Source: Verrucomicrobiota bacterium
GTDB lineage: Bacteria; Verrucomicrobiota; Verrucomicrobiia; Limisphaerales; UBA1100
Reading direction: 5' to 3'
NCBI GenBank assembly: GCA_028343615.1
Contig: JAOLZA010000026.1
Location: forward strand, 1-35,038
DNA length: 35,038 nt
Shown one piece after another: positions 27,731 to 35,038 of this stretch. Positions within the stretch are counted from its first letter, which is position 1. Each line of letters opens with the position of its first letter. The position numbers were made by a program, and so were the translations under genes. The notes beneath the pieces are model-generated. The model was not told the origin of the DNA and did not search any database. It saw only the letters and a program-made list of their open reading frames with translations.

Positions 27731-29278
27731 ATGCACAGATTTTGTCTCCTTCTTTTGACTGTCATCCCACTGCTTACCTTGGCGAAGGAAGCCCGACCAA
27801 ATTTTGTGATCATCATGGCCGATGACATGGGCCTGTCAGATCTCGGCTGTTACGGCGGCGAGATCGCTACTCCTAATCTGGATCGACTCGCACAAAACGG
27901 CCTGCGTTTCACGCGCCTTTATAACAACAATATGTGTACCGTCACGCGCGCGGCCCTTCTGACTGGCACCTACCACACCATTTCCTTCCGTAACAAAGCT
28001 ATCAATCCACGCTGCGCCACATTGGCTGAAACCCTACATGCAGCTGGCTATGCCACGCGCATGTCCGGCAAATGGCATCTGGCCAACATCGGTGAACGCG
28101 ACCAATGGCCATGCCAGCGCGGCTTTGAGGAATATTACGGCACTATATATGGTGCGAGCAGCTTCTTTGCCCCCGCCTCTCTGAAACGTAATAACGCCGA
28201 TGCCTCCAAGGACTTTGAAAAGCCCGGCTACTATTACACTGATGCCATTAGCGACAACGCCGCATCAATGATCGTCAAATCGCCCAAGGATAAACCGCTT
28301 TTCATGTATGTCGCCTATACTTCTCCGCACTGGCCTTTGCATGCTTTGGAAGAGGATATCAAAAAATATAAAGGACGCTATGCCAAGGGTTGGGACGCCT
28401 TGCGGACTGAACGCTACGAACGTATGCGTAAACTCGGTATTGTAACCGAAGATATGCCGCTGAGTCCGCGCAACCCCAAGGTGCCGAAATGGAAAGATGC
28501 CGAGACACCCGAATGGCAGCAGCGCCGGATGGAAGTATACGCTGCGCAGATTGACCGCATGGATCAAGGCATCGGCCGCATCATTGAATCACTCAAAAAA
28601 AGCGGACGCTTTGAGAATACCGTGCTGATGTTCCTCATCGACAACGGCGGTTGTCACGTCGAGTACACCACCAACCGCAAAGGCCCATATCTGCCTGAGA
28701 AAACGCGGGGGGGTAAACCCGTAAAAGCGGGCAATGTTCCCGGGTTGATGCCCGGCCCCGAAAACACCTACCAGAGCTACGGTTACGGTTGGGCTAATGC
28801 CAGTAACACACCCTTTCGCCTCTACAAACAGTTCTGCCATGAAGGAGGCATCCGCACACCCCTCATCGTTCACTGGCCGGCCGGTTTAAAAACCAAATCC
28901 GGCAGCATCACGCGGGAGGTGGGTCACGTATTTGATGTCATGCCTACCTGCCTTGATCTCGCCGGTGCAAAACCACTCAACCAAATCAAGGGGAACAAAA
29001 CTTATCCCATGAACGGCAAATCACTGACGCCACTTTTTAATGACAAAACGCGCACTCCCCATTCGGTTTTGTACTGGGACCACGCACAAGGCGCAGCCAT
29101 TCGTAAGGATGGCTGGAAGCTCGTACGAACCGGACGGAAGAAGGGCACATGGGAACTCTACCAGATTGATGAAGACCGGGTGGAGTTGAAAAACTTGGCC
29201 GCCAAGTATCCGGACATGGTCGAAGCGTTATCTGCTCAATGGGCCAATTGGCAAAAGCGCACCCGCGCGATGGAGTAA
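27731..29278 (+). CDS. Secreted sulfatase with a non-canonical CTVTR active-site motif
   Basis: 515 residues from ATG at 27731, which starts the signal peptide MHRFCLLLLTVIPLLTLA; the frame is open back to 27575 but that part is the interspersed repeat. PNFVIIMADDMGLSDLGCYG carries D31 and D32. The formylglycine site reads C69-T-V-T-R73 then AALLTGTYH: cysteine and arginine are kept but proline is valine. RMSGKWHLANIG, YTSPHWPLHA and MFLIDNGGCHVEY complete the active site, so the enzyme looks intact apart from this. Length and the KDGWKLVRTG/WELYQIDEDRVELKNLA ending are typical of arylsulfatases. One base separates its stop from the APC permease start, so the two are cotranscribed. Confidence 0.93.
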   Translation: MHRFCLLLLTVIPLLTLAKEARPNFVIIMADDMGLSDLGCYGGEIATPNLDRLAQNGLRFTRLYNNNMCTVTRAALLTGTYHTISFRNKAINPRCATLAETLHAAGYATRMSGKWHLANIGERDQWPCQRGFEEYYGTIYGASSFFAPASLKRNNADASKDFEKPGYYYTDAISDNAASMIVKSPKDKPLFMYVAYTSPHWPLHALEEDIKKYKGRYAKGWDALRTERYERMRKLGIVTEDMPLSPRNPKVPKWKDAETPEWQQRRMEVYAAQIDRMDQGIGRIIESLKKSGRFENTVLMFLIDNGGCHVEYTTNRKGPYLPEKTRGGKPVKAGNVPGLMPGPENTYQSYGYGWANASNTPFRLYKQFCHEGGIRTPLIVHWPAGLKTKSGSITREVGHVFDVMPTCLDLAGAKPLNQIKGNKTYPMNGKSLTPLFNDKTRTPHSVLYWDHAQGAAIRKDGWKLVRTGRKKGTWELYQIDEDRVELKNLAAKYPDMVEALSAQWANWQKRTRAME

Positions 29279-29279
29279 G

Positions 29280-30527
29280 ATGGCCAAAGATCATCCGGAA
29301 CCAAAACTCCAACGCGTTATCGGCTTGCCCGGCGCGGTGATGCTGGGGCTAGGATCGATCATCGGTACGGGGGTGTTCGTGAGTCTCGGCATTGGCGTGG
29401 GTATCGCCGGACCCATGGTGCTACCCGCCATTGCCCTAGCTGGTTTGGTGGCCGTGTTCAACGGCCTTAGCAGCGCTCAACTCGCCGCTAACCACCCCGT
29501 GAGCGGTGGCACCTATGAGTACGGCCACCGATGGCTTAATCCCACACTTGGTTTCATCGCCGGCTGGATGTTTCTTTGCGCTAAGTCAGCTTCTGCCGCC
29601 ACTGCGGCATTGGGCATTGCATTATATCTGATGCCCGATCATTCGCTACCTCCGGCATTAGCCACTGTGGGAGTCGTCACCGCCATTACCCTTTCGGGCA
29701 TACAGCGGAGCAACACCGTGAATACTCTCATCATCTCCGTCGTACTTTTGACGCTTCTCACCTTTGTAGCTTTTGGTGCGCCAGCTATCAGCACACATCC
29801 GGAACGGTGGCAAACCGCGCTAAATACCGAACGCCTCACGGACCTGCTTCCGGCTACCGCAATGATGTTTGTAGCATTCACTGGATATGGGCGAATCGCC
29901 ACGCTGGCCGAGGAGGTTTCCGAACCGCGACGAACTATCCCGCGCGCAGTCATTGCAACCCTAGTGATTTCCGTTTTGCTTTACACAATCGTAGTCTGGG
30001 TTGCTCTTGCTAATACAGGAAATCAATTTGAATCACTCGCCAAAGTAGCAGAAATGTTTAGCGGCTACACCTTAGGCAAAGTGATGACCGCTGGCGCGGC
30101 TATTGCGATGGTGAGCGTACTGCTCAACCTTGTGCTTGGACTCTCGCGCGTGGTGCTGGCAATGGGACGTCGTGGGGATTTGCCGAAGGCCACTGTGCAC
30201 ATCACCGAGTCCACCAAAGTACCCGCAGTGGCAACGATCGTCGTAGGTTGCCTGATTACGGGATTGGTTTGCGTGGGTGATATGAAACTCACCTGGAGCT
30301 TCAGCGCTTTCACGGTGCTGATATACTACTCACTCACCAACATGTGTGCGATTCGATTGAAACCTGAAGAGCGTCTGTATCCCTCGTGGGTCGCCTATGC
30401 AGGTTTCATTGCCTGTCTGTCGTTAGCATTTTTTGTCGAATGGCGGGTTATGATTGCTGGTTTAGGGCTTATCGCTCTCGGGCTAATCTGGAAAAGATTT
30501 TTTTGGCAAGCAGCTCCTGCCGTATAA
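29280..30527 (+). CDS. APC-superfamily amino acid permease
   Basis: 415 residues, strongly hydrophobic, with about 12 membrane helices. The first helix has the APC signature GLGSIIGTGVFVSLG (about residues 22-36), the unwound substrate-binding loop. AMMFVAFTGYGRIATLAEEVSEPRRTIPRA is the family's helix 6-7 region (shown in part: FTGYGRIATLAEEV). LSRVVLAMGRRGDLP is the cytoplasmic helix 8-9 loop. Members are proton-coupled amino-acid or amine importers or exchangers. Its ATG follows the sulfatase stop after one base, a coupling that is odd for a sugar-sulfate enzyme; uptake of an amino compound released by that enzyme is conceivable but unproven. Confidence 0.92.
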   Translation: MAKDHPEPKLQRVIGLPGAVMLGLGSIIGTGVFVSLGIGVGIAGPMVLPAIALAGLVAVFNGLSSAQLAANHPVSGGTYEYGHRWLNPTLGFIAGWMFLCAKSASAATAALGIALYLMPDHSLPPALATVGVVTAITLSGIQRSNTVNTLIISVVLLTLLTFVAFGAPAISTHPERWQTALNTERLTDLLPATAMMFVAFTGYGRIATLAEEVSEPRRTIPRAVIATLVISVLLYTIVVWVALANTGNQFESLAKVAEMFSGYTLGKVMTAGAAIAMVSVLLNLVLGLSRVVLAMGRRGDLPKATVHITESTKVPAVATIVVGCLITGLVCVGDMKLTWSFSAFTVLIYYSLTNMCAIRLKPEERLYPSWVAYAGFIACLSLAFFVEWRVMIAGLGLIALGLIWKRFFWQAAPAV

Positions 30528-30667
30528 TTACACTAGGGTGACACCTTCTTCACTTCCTCTCGAATGGAAGCAAAGGTGCGTTCCTTCACAACCTCCCGGA
30601 AAGCCCTTGAGAGCTCGAGCCATCTTCACCGCTTGCCCTGATATGGAGAAAATGGTTAGGATTTTGC

Positions 30668-31867
30668 ATGAAGGGGTTCCTTTTGATAATTACGTTGATG
30701 GTATTTGTGGGGTGTTTGTCGACGTCGGATAAGTTGCTAACGGTTACCGTTCCTGCGTCTTCGAATGCCGGAGAATGGGAACCAAAGAAAACTCACGCTA
30801 TCATCGTCGGCGTGCTTGAGTGGAAAAATGGTTTGGCGCCGTTCCCTAAACGTAATCGTAAGGATCAGGAATTACGGGACCTGCTGATCAAGCGTGGCAC
30901 ACCGCCGGAGAACGTCACGATGCTGCTCGGCAAGGAAGCGACTCTGGCAAAGATCCGCAAAGCGATCACTCAGACACTCAGAAAGACTTCGAAGGATTCG
31001 ACTCTGATCATTTACTACGACGGCCACGGATGGGCCGACAGAGACGACTTCTGCTTCGCTAACTATGACGTGCAATCTGGCAGCAAGGACACCGCCTGGA
31101 GCATGAATGAACTGGCTGCTACAGTGTCGAGGGAGTTTAAGGGGTCGCGTGCCTTCTTTTGGGCCGACTGCTGCTACTCCGGTGGACTGAAAGTGGTCGT
31201 CAACAAGCTGGCCAACAGAAAGATCGCAAGCTTCAGTCTGACCTCCGCCTCGACCGAGAACACGTCGACTCGAAACTGGACCTTCACGCAGTCCCTTCTA
31301 GATGGCTTGGCCGGATCTCCACTCATTGATACCAACGGGGATGGATTGATTACACTGGGCGAGTTACGCGATGAGGTTCGTGATTCGATGAATCACATGG
31401 AAGGCCAAAAGCACGGATTCAAAGTCAATGGACTGGATGACACCTTTATTCTGGCCAAGGCAAGCGGGCGTTTGCCGAAAGTTTCGGGAGCCAAATACCA
31501 CCTTGGCAGCTATGTCAGGGCCAAAGGAAAATACGGTCGGGTTGTTGGCGTCACAGGCGACGAAGCTGACGAATATTTGGTGCAGTTCTATGACTACACC
31601 GAGAAGCTTGTTAAGCAATATGCAGAGAAAGATCTAAGCTCCTCGACTCGGAAACCGAGAGTACCTACCGGGCGCCGCCCGCAAGTGACTAGAATGGAGC
31701 CGGACTGCAAAGTTGAGTGGCGTGGAGCTTGGTACGACGCAAAAGTGCTAAAGAAGAAACCAGGCTACTGGTATATTCACTACGTTGATGACGACGATTC
31801 GTGGGACGAGTGGGTCGGCCCGGACCGCATTCGTTTTAAAGAAAGTGCTGCTACGGGACAACCATAA
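30668..31867 (+). CDS. Caspase-like (peptidase C14) lipoprotein with EF-hand and two SH3/Tudor-like segments
   Basis: 399 residues. MKGFLLIITLMVFVGC is a lipoprotein leader with C16. A caspase-fold domain covers about 40-265: strand THAIIVGV, catalytic H120 in YYDGHGW, and catalytic Cys in ADCCYSGG (C169 by alignment to DxCxSG). Inside it, DTNGDGLITLGE (221-232) is a full EF-hand calcium loop. Residues 275-325 (GSYVRAKGKYGRVVGV) and 346-391 (CKVEWRGAWYDAKVL, HYVDDDDSWDEWVGPDRIR) look like two small SH3/Tudor-knot barrels. Arg/Lys specificity as in metacaspases would be expected, but is inferred. TTAGGA seven bases upstream serves as ribosome-binding site. It stands alone after the permease (140 bases), followed by another EF-hand gene. 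Confidence 0.85.
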   Translation: MKGFLLIITLMVFVGCLSTSDKLLTVTVPASSNAGEWEPKKTHAIIVGVLEWKNGLAPFPKRNRKDQELRDLLIKRGTPPENVTMLLGKEATLAKIRKAITQTLRKTSKDSTLIIYYDGHGWADRDDFCFANYDVQSGSKDTAWSMNELAATVSREFKGSRAFFWADCCYSGGLKVVVNKLANRKIASFSLTSASTENTSTRNWTFTQSLLDGLAGSPLIDTNGDGLITLGELRDEVRDSMNHMEGQKHGFKVNGLDDTFILAKASGRLPKVSGAKYHLGSYVRAKGKYGRVVGVTGDEADEYLVQFYDYTEKLVKQYAEKDLSSSTRKPRVPTGRRPQVTRMEPDCKVEWRGAWYDAKVLKKKPGYWYIHYVDDDDSWDEWVGPDRIRFKESAATGQP

Positions 31868-31881
31868 CCCCAGCCATGCAT

Positions 31882-31917
31882 CCACAGCGGTAAAACTAAG
31901 AATCGCCTCCGCGGTGG
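31882..31917. other. Inverted repeat after the caspase-like gene
   Basis: CCACAGCGG and CCGCGGTGG pair with one mismatch around an 18-base loop, 15 bases beyond the stop. No T-run follows, so it is a weak terminator or 3'-end-protecting hairpin at most. The rest of 31868-32103 holds nothing else I can support except the promoter candidate below. Confidence 0.3.
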
Positions 31918-31992
31918 CACTAAGAAACGAGAGTTCTACGCCAGGGAAGGTTTAAAAACTTCAGCCTTGAAACGGTTAGCGGGTGCGTGAGA

Positions 31993-32022
31993 TTGCCAAT
32001 TATTATAGTGGGATGTTTTATT
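31993..32022 (+). promoter_or_regulatory. Candidate promoter for the EF-hand membrane protein
   Basis: TTGCCA (31993-31998) and TTTATT (32017-32022) are 18 bases apart; five and four of six bases match the sigma-70 consensus. A leader of about 75 bases would precede the GTG at 32104. Confidence 0.25.
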
Positions 32023-32103
32023 GATTGCCGATTACACAACGCCTAAAAGCAGAGCAACAGTTCGGGTTTGCCTGAGGTAAGCATTCAAGAATAGGCTTCG
32101 GAC

Positions 32104-32481
32104 GTGAGCAAAAACTCAGAAGAACTGAAGAAGATCCGCACAGAACTGCAATGGCTCTCCTGGGGCCTTGTAAAGATTCCGTTAATTGCCATTGCCATTG
32201 CCTCAGTTATCTATCTGATCACCCTTTCTGTTGGCAAGGATGAGGAGCCGGATGAAACTGGTCCGGCTACTTCACTGGAGCGTGTGTGCAATGAAACTGA
32301 GGATGGCCGCCTTGCAATTGAAGTAGGGGAGCGCACTCTTTTTCTGGATAATGTACCTGCCTATCAGGAATTAAGCGCTAGTGAGAAATGGAAGTTCTGG
32401 GACGAAGACAGCGATGGGTTTGCCAGTGAGGAGGAAATAGAATCAGGCATTTCAAAGCTGGGTGATGCAGGTTCAGAATAA
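32104..32481 (+). CDS. Small EF-hand membrane protein
   Basis: 125 residues, starting at GTG 32104; no ATG is available in frame near the start. A short charged N-terminus (KNSEELKKIRTEL) precedes one membrane helix (about 22-42). The rest should be outside the membrane: an acidic linker, a short strand-rich part (IEVGERTLFLDNV), and near the end one canonical EF-hand loop, DEDSDGFASEEE (100-111), with acidic residues at positions 1, 3, 5 and 12. A single-EF-hand protein often dimerises or pairs with another EF-hand protein; the caspase-like lipoprotein upstream also has one. No family name is offered. Confidence 0.7.
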   Translation: MSKNSEELKKIRTELQWLSWGLVKIPLIAIAIASVIYLITLSVGKDEEPDETGPATSLERVCNETEDGRLAIEVGERTLFLDNVPAYQELSASEKWKFWDEDSDGFASEEEIESGISKLGDAGSE

Positions 32482-32492
32482 AGAACAGAAAC

Positions 32493-32538
32493 AAAAAAGC
32501 CGCCCTTGGACCAAACCGAAGTTCAATCGCCGGACGGC
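32493..32538 (-). terminator. Intrinsic terminator at the end of the structured RNA
   Basis: GCCGTCC (32538-32532) pairs with GGGCGGC (32505-32499) on the minus strand; inside, ATTGAAC-TTCG-GTTTGGT pairs with G-U contacts. TTTTTT (32498-32493) follows directly. It faces the convergent EF-hand gene, 12 bases beyond that gene's stop. Confidence 0.78.
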
Positions 32539-32745
32539 TACCAATCCTTTTCGATCCGGCCCTTGCGGGCTTTCACTCGAAGGTCAATGCCCTTGGTAGG
32601 GCACCTGCCTGCTAACCCCTTCCTGACTGGCCCGAAGGCCTGACTTTCAGGTTTCCAGATTCCCACTGTCCCGAAGGACTGCTTTCTTCTGAAGTGGTCA
32701 GCTGGCTGACCGAGTGGCTCCGAAGAGCCGCTCAACGCAGAAGAA
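32493..32745 (-). ncRNA. Candidate structured non-coding RNA, unassigned
   Basis: The minus strand shows dense, nested RNA structure. TTCTTCTG (32745-32738) pairs with CAGAAGAA (32691-32684), enclosing two perfect hairpins: GGCTC-TTCG-GAGCC (32716-32729) and GGTCAGC-CA-GCTGACC (32696-32711). Further hairpins follow: GTCC-TTCG-GGAC (32668-32679), GGCC-TTCG-GGCC (32629-32640), GCCC-six-GGGC (32589-32602) and GCCC-GCAA-GGGC (32559-32570). UUCG occurs at least four times and a GNRA loop once; an intrinsic terminator closes it. I do not find the conserved cores of RNase P RNA, tmRNA, SRP RNA or 6S RNA. The 5' end is uncertain. An open frame (32538-32807) crosses it but reads through the hairpins and looks incidental. 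Confidence 0.6.
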
Positions 32746-32884
32746 TCTATCACAATTTCTCCCTCGGCCAAGCTGGAGTTATTATTTCGTATGAACAGGG
32801 TTTTCACAGGTTACACACAATGGTTCCGTGTGATTCCCGTAAAGTAACATGGGGGCTTTGAAGGGCTACACAGTGTGCCGCCGG

Positions 32885-34432
32885 TTATTTATTTGAAGGG
32901 ACAGCAGGCGCTTTTGGGCGAAGCTCCTCTAATTCACGCACAGCTTGATCTTTGCTCTGCTGCAATTCTGAAATCCTCTTGCGCGCAATGGATACCTGTC
33001 GAATGGCTAATTGATAATCCACTATTGTCTTTCGATAGGTTTGCATTGACCGGTCGATCTCTTTTTTTGCTTTGTCGAGTGCTTCCTTAGCGACCTTTTC
33101 CTGTTCCGGGAGAGGCTTGGATTCTGCCTGGGTTTTTTTATCTTCGCGGCGGGCTGCTTCCAGTTGTTGTTGCGCTTTATTTAAGGATTTCTGTGCCCTT
33201 TTAATGGGGCGAAGATAAGCGTCTCTTTTCCTTTGTTCATCCCTTTTGTCCTTGGGCCTAATGTTTCCCTTGGCCAAATCTTCTTCAAATGATTCTAAAC
33301 CTCTTGTGTACTTATCCCAGTTGCGCTGGGAGTTACCCAAATCCCTTTCGGCACGTGCCACGGCCATTTGCTTGGTTCGAGCTTTGCTTGCAATACTCGA
33401 CTTATTTGATCGTGATTTCCAATATTCTCGGTTCTTATGTCTCCAATCATCCTGTAGTTGCTTCCGTTCCAGGAAAACTCGTTGGCGCTCCACACTGCTG
33501 GCAGTCTTTGCCGCATCAGCTTCGGTTAGGAGTTTTATCGCCTCCTGTAGACTGGCATCATTGATTTGCACCTGCTTACGTAGTTGAGTGATCCGTTGAA
33601 CGTTCTCATTGGTGGCCAGCAGCATGGCCTTCTTCTCAGGTGGCGCATTATCAACCGTTGTCCAAGCTTGGACTAGGAGACCACTCACCGCACCATGCTT
33701 TACGGTTACAATTTCATTTTGGGCAAGGCGATGATTTCGAAATGGGGAGCCATCCAGCAAAACTGCACCTGCCTGAAGAGAAAGTTTATCAGTCAGGATA
33801 AAGGAACCGGAATTAGTCTCGATAGTAAACTGTGGCCGGGCCATTGGTCTAGGTGCTTGCAACCACAGGGCGACGGCCTCGGTTGTCTCAAAGGATTTAC
33901 GGCCAAAGAGTACAGATTCCATTTTTATTCGACCATCTAGAATACCCAGTGATTCTCCCTCCATAAAATCACCTGACTGCAGCAATAGCCCGGGGCGGCG
34001 GCCCCGTAGTTGATAAGCTTGCTGCAGGGATATTGGCCGGAAGAACACAGCCGAAGTATTAGGGGTACTGAGAAATAATTCTTTAGGATTGCCGTCAAAA
34101 GACACCTTCGTGTCATCCATCGCCGTAACCGGACTCGCGATAAAAGTCCCATTCCAACTAAGGGCGCCAGCATGGCGAACAGCCCAAAGTTCATCGGTGT
34201 TTTTTCCAACCTCAGCGGGCGGTGATTCAGGTCGGTTTAGTTCCAAGCTCTGAATATTATCCAGCGGCATTCGGGCCTCGCCCACCTGCACCATATTCCC
34301 GTCCAACAGCTTTACGGCCCCATGAAGGGTTTTCCCGTCTCTGGTTTTCAACTCATCCGCCCACAATTCTAAGTGAGTTATTTGAAAAAATAACATCACT
34401 CCTATCATGCTAGCGTACAAATGTGCCCTCAT
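32885..34432 (-). CDS. Exported coiled-coil protein of unknown function
   Basis: 515 residues with a hydrophobic N-terminus (MIGVMLFFQITHLELWA, from the second Met at residue 9) followed by DELKTRDGKTLHG, a sequence like the small strand-rich domains that measure 'DGK' turns in PVC exported proteins. Residues about 25-270 are beta-rich with repeated LLDG and ILDG turns. Residues about 280-505 are a long charged coiled coil with many Lys, Arg, Gln and Glu, ending PKAPAVPSNK. No enzyme motif is visible; a structural or tethering envelope role is inferred. A strong promoter lies so close that the ATG at 34432 would have a leader of about five bases; ATG at 34408 is the alternative start. The candidate RNA lies downstream on the same strand. 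Confidence 0.75.
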   Translation of the reverse strand: MRAHLYASMIGVMLFFQITHLELWADELKTRDGKTLHGAVKLLDGNMVQVGEARMPLDNIQSLELNRPESPPAEVGKNTDELWAVRHAGALSWNGTFIASPVTAMDDTKVSFDGNPKELFLSTPNTSAVFFRPISLQQAYQLRGRRPGLLLQSGDFMEGESLGILDGRIKMESVLFGRKSFETTEAVALWLQAPRPMARPQFTIETNSGSFILTDKLSLQAGAVLLDGSPFRNHRLAQNEIVTVKHGAVSGLLVQAWTTVDNAPPEKKAMLLATNENVQRITQLRKQVQINDASLQEAIKLLTEADAAKTASSVERQRVFLERKQLQDDWRHKNREYWKSRSNKSSIASKARTKQMAVARAERDLGNSQRNWDKYTRGLESFEEDLAKGNIRPKDKRDEQRKRDAYLRPIKRAQKSLNKAQQQLEAARREDKKTQAESKPLPEQEKVAKEALDKAKKEIDRSMQTYRKTIVDYQLAIRQVSIARKRISELQQSKDQAVRELEELRPKAPAVPSNK

Positions 34433-34443
34433 CTGTGCTCACT

Positions 34444-34472
34444 ATTATACCGAATGTATAATTTATTGGGAA
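34444..34472 (-). promoter_or_regulatory. Sigma-70-type promoter for the coiled-coil gene
   Basis: On the minus strand TTCCCA (34467-34472) and a perfect TATAAT (34444-34449) are 17 bases apart. The start point would be near 34437. Confidence 0.6.
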
Positions 34473-34506
34473 CTACAAAGTCGCCGATCGCTTGCGTGCA
34501 TCCGAT

Positions 34507-34512
34507 TATAAT
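34507..34512 (+). promoter_or_regulatory. -10 box candidate for the PQQ lipoprotein gene
   Basis: A perfect TATAAT on plus, without a good -35 at 16-18 bases. It would give a leader of about 50 bases before ATG 34569. Confidence 0.35.
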
Positions 34513-34568
34513 ATTTCCGGTTGATTGTAGTAGGTAGGTGCGATCAGTTTCCTGTAGGGTGGCGGCGC

Positions 34569-35038
34569 ATGAAACAGATTCTTTTGATTATTGCGGTGGG
34601 GGCGTTGGTGGGGTGTGGGGAGAAAGAACCCGTTCAATCCACCCCAACCAATACAGAAGTGCCAAATCCAGAAAAGAATAAGACAGCCACACAACCTACT
34701 ACGCCCAAAGGCATCAACCAAACCTCCGAAGTCACAATCGGCACGCCTATCTGGGAGTTTAATATGGGTTTACCGGTGAATGCTCCTACCTCCATCAACT
34801 CTGATGGAACGGTTTACATCGGAATAGGTTTCAATCTGTATGCAATCAACGGCGAGACTGGAGCCAAGCTCTGGGAGTTTAAATCGGGGCCTTACCTAAC
34901 TTCACCTGCCATCAATTCTGCCGGCACCGTTTACGCCGCTTGTTGGACCGGAAAGCTATACGCCATCAATGGTAAAACTGGTGTCAAGCTATGGGAATTT
35001 GACACATTTGAAACGGGGCCAGAAGCTGCTAACAGTTC
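34569..35038 (+). CDS. PQQ-repeat (beta-propeller) lipoprotein, C-terminus cut by window edge
   Basis: 156 codons run open to the window end. MKQILLIIAVGALVGC is a lipoprotein leader with C16, followed by a Thr/Pro-rich linker (about 17-50). Two propeller blades are visible: IGTPIWEFNMGLPVNAPTSI with GTVYIGIGFNLYAINGETG (quoted in pieces), then KLWEFKSGPYLTSPAI with GTVYAACWTGKLYAINGKTG and the start of a third, KLWEFDTFETGPE. The near-identical spacing of INSDGTVY/INSAGTVY marks recent blade duplication. This gene type is abundant in Verrucomicrobiota; it is expected to sit on the membrane and to bind or scaffold. It is divergent from the coiled-coil gene. Confidence 0.88.
   Translation, partial: MKQILLIIAVGALVGCGEKEPVQSTPTNTEVPNPEKNKTATQPTTPKGINQTSEVTIGTPIWEFNMGLPVNAPTSINSDGTVYIGIGFNLYAINGETGAKLWEFKSGPYLTSPAINSAGTVYAACWTGKLYAINGKTGVKLWEFDTFETGPEAANS

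Noticed and set aside
30538-30732. Plus-strand frame of 64 codons before the caspase-like gene
   Set aside because: It overlaps the lipoprotein leader of that gene in another frame and has no ribosome-binding site or motif.
32538-32807. Minus-strand frame of 89 codons
   Set aside because: It runs through perfect RNA hairpins and tetraloops; residues such as KARKGRIEKDW come from the stem sequences. I favour a structured RNA, though a small protein cannot be excluded.

Overview
The window reads as an accessory, carbohydrate-oriented region of a PVC-superphylum bacterium, most likely a Verrucomicrobiota member, with Planctomycetota as the alternative. This rests on gene content: DUF1501 and DUF1552 proteins with twin-arginine leaders, planctomycete-type cytochrome proteins (DUF1549/DUF1553 and DUF1587/1592/1588/1585), four sulfatases, a ThuA protein, a sialate-O-acetylesterase-like protein and beta-propeller lipoproteins. 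Nearly every product carries a Sec, lipoprotein or Tat signal, so most of the encoded work happens outside the cytoplasm. No SusC/SusD pair, phage, insertion sequence, CRISPR array, rRNA or tRNA was seen.

Layout. 1-5418 (minus): a coupled cassette of Tat-exported alpha/beta hydrolase, cytochrome PSCyt2/DUF1553 protein and DUF1501 protein (cut by the window start). 5534-6058 (plus): an exported SRPBCC protein. 6098-9570 (minus): a small beta-propeller, a phytanoyl-CoA-dioxygenase-like protein and a second DUF1501 gene broken by a G8 tract, with a gene remnant just upstream of it. 9882-10952 (minus): a half-length Nramp-like membrane protein. 11132-14331 (minus): Tat metallophosphoesterase, EEP-family lipoprotein and parallel beta-helix protein. 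14394-16766: an intergenic sequence of about 170 bp present twice, flanking a beta-propeller/SASA-esterase pair. 16938-21936 (minus): DUF1552, DUF1587-1585 cytochrome and sulfatase genes, translationally coupled and closed by a good terminator. 22112-27653 (minus): PhoPQ-related hydrolase, ThuA protein and two sulfatases. 27731-30527 (plus): a sulfatase and an APC permease. 30668-32481 (plus): a caspase-like lipoprotein with an EF-hand and two SH3/Tudor-like segments, then an EF-hand membrane protein. 32493-32745 (minus): a candidate structured RNA. 32885-34432 (minus): an exported coiled-coil protein. 34569-end (plus): a PQQ-repeat lipoprotein cut by the window end.

Working picture (inference): exported sulfatases, an esterase, a beta-helix protein and hydrolases take apart a sulfated, acylated polysaccharide. 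The paired cytochrome plus DUF1501/DUF1552 cassettes may form envelope complexes in the same process, although the biochemistry of those families is not established. The least explained pieces are the minus-strand structured RNA near 32.6 kb, the calcium-motif/caspase-like pair beside it, and the duplicated upstream regions around 14.4 and 16.6 kb.
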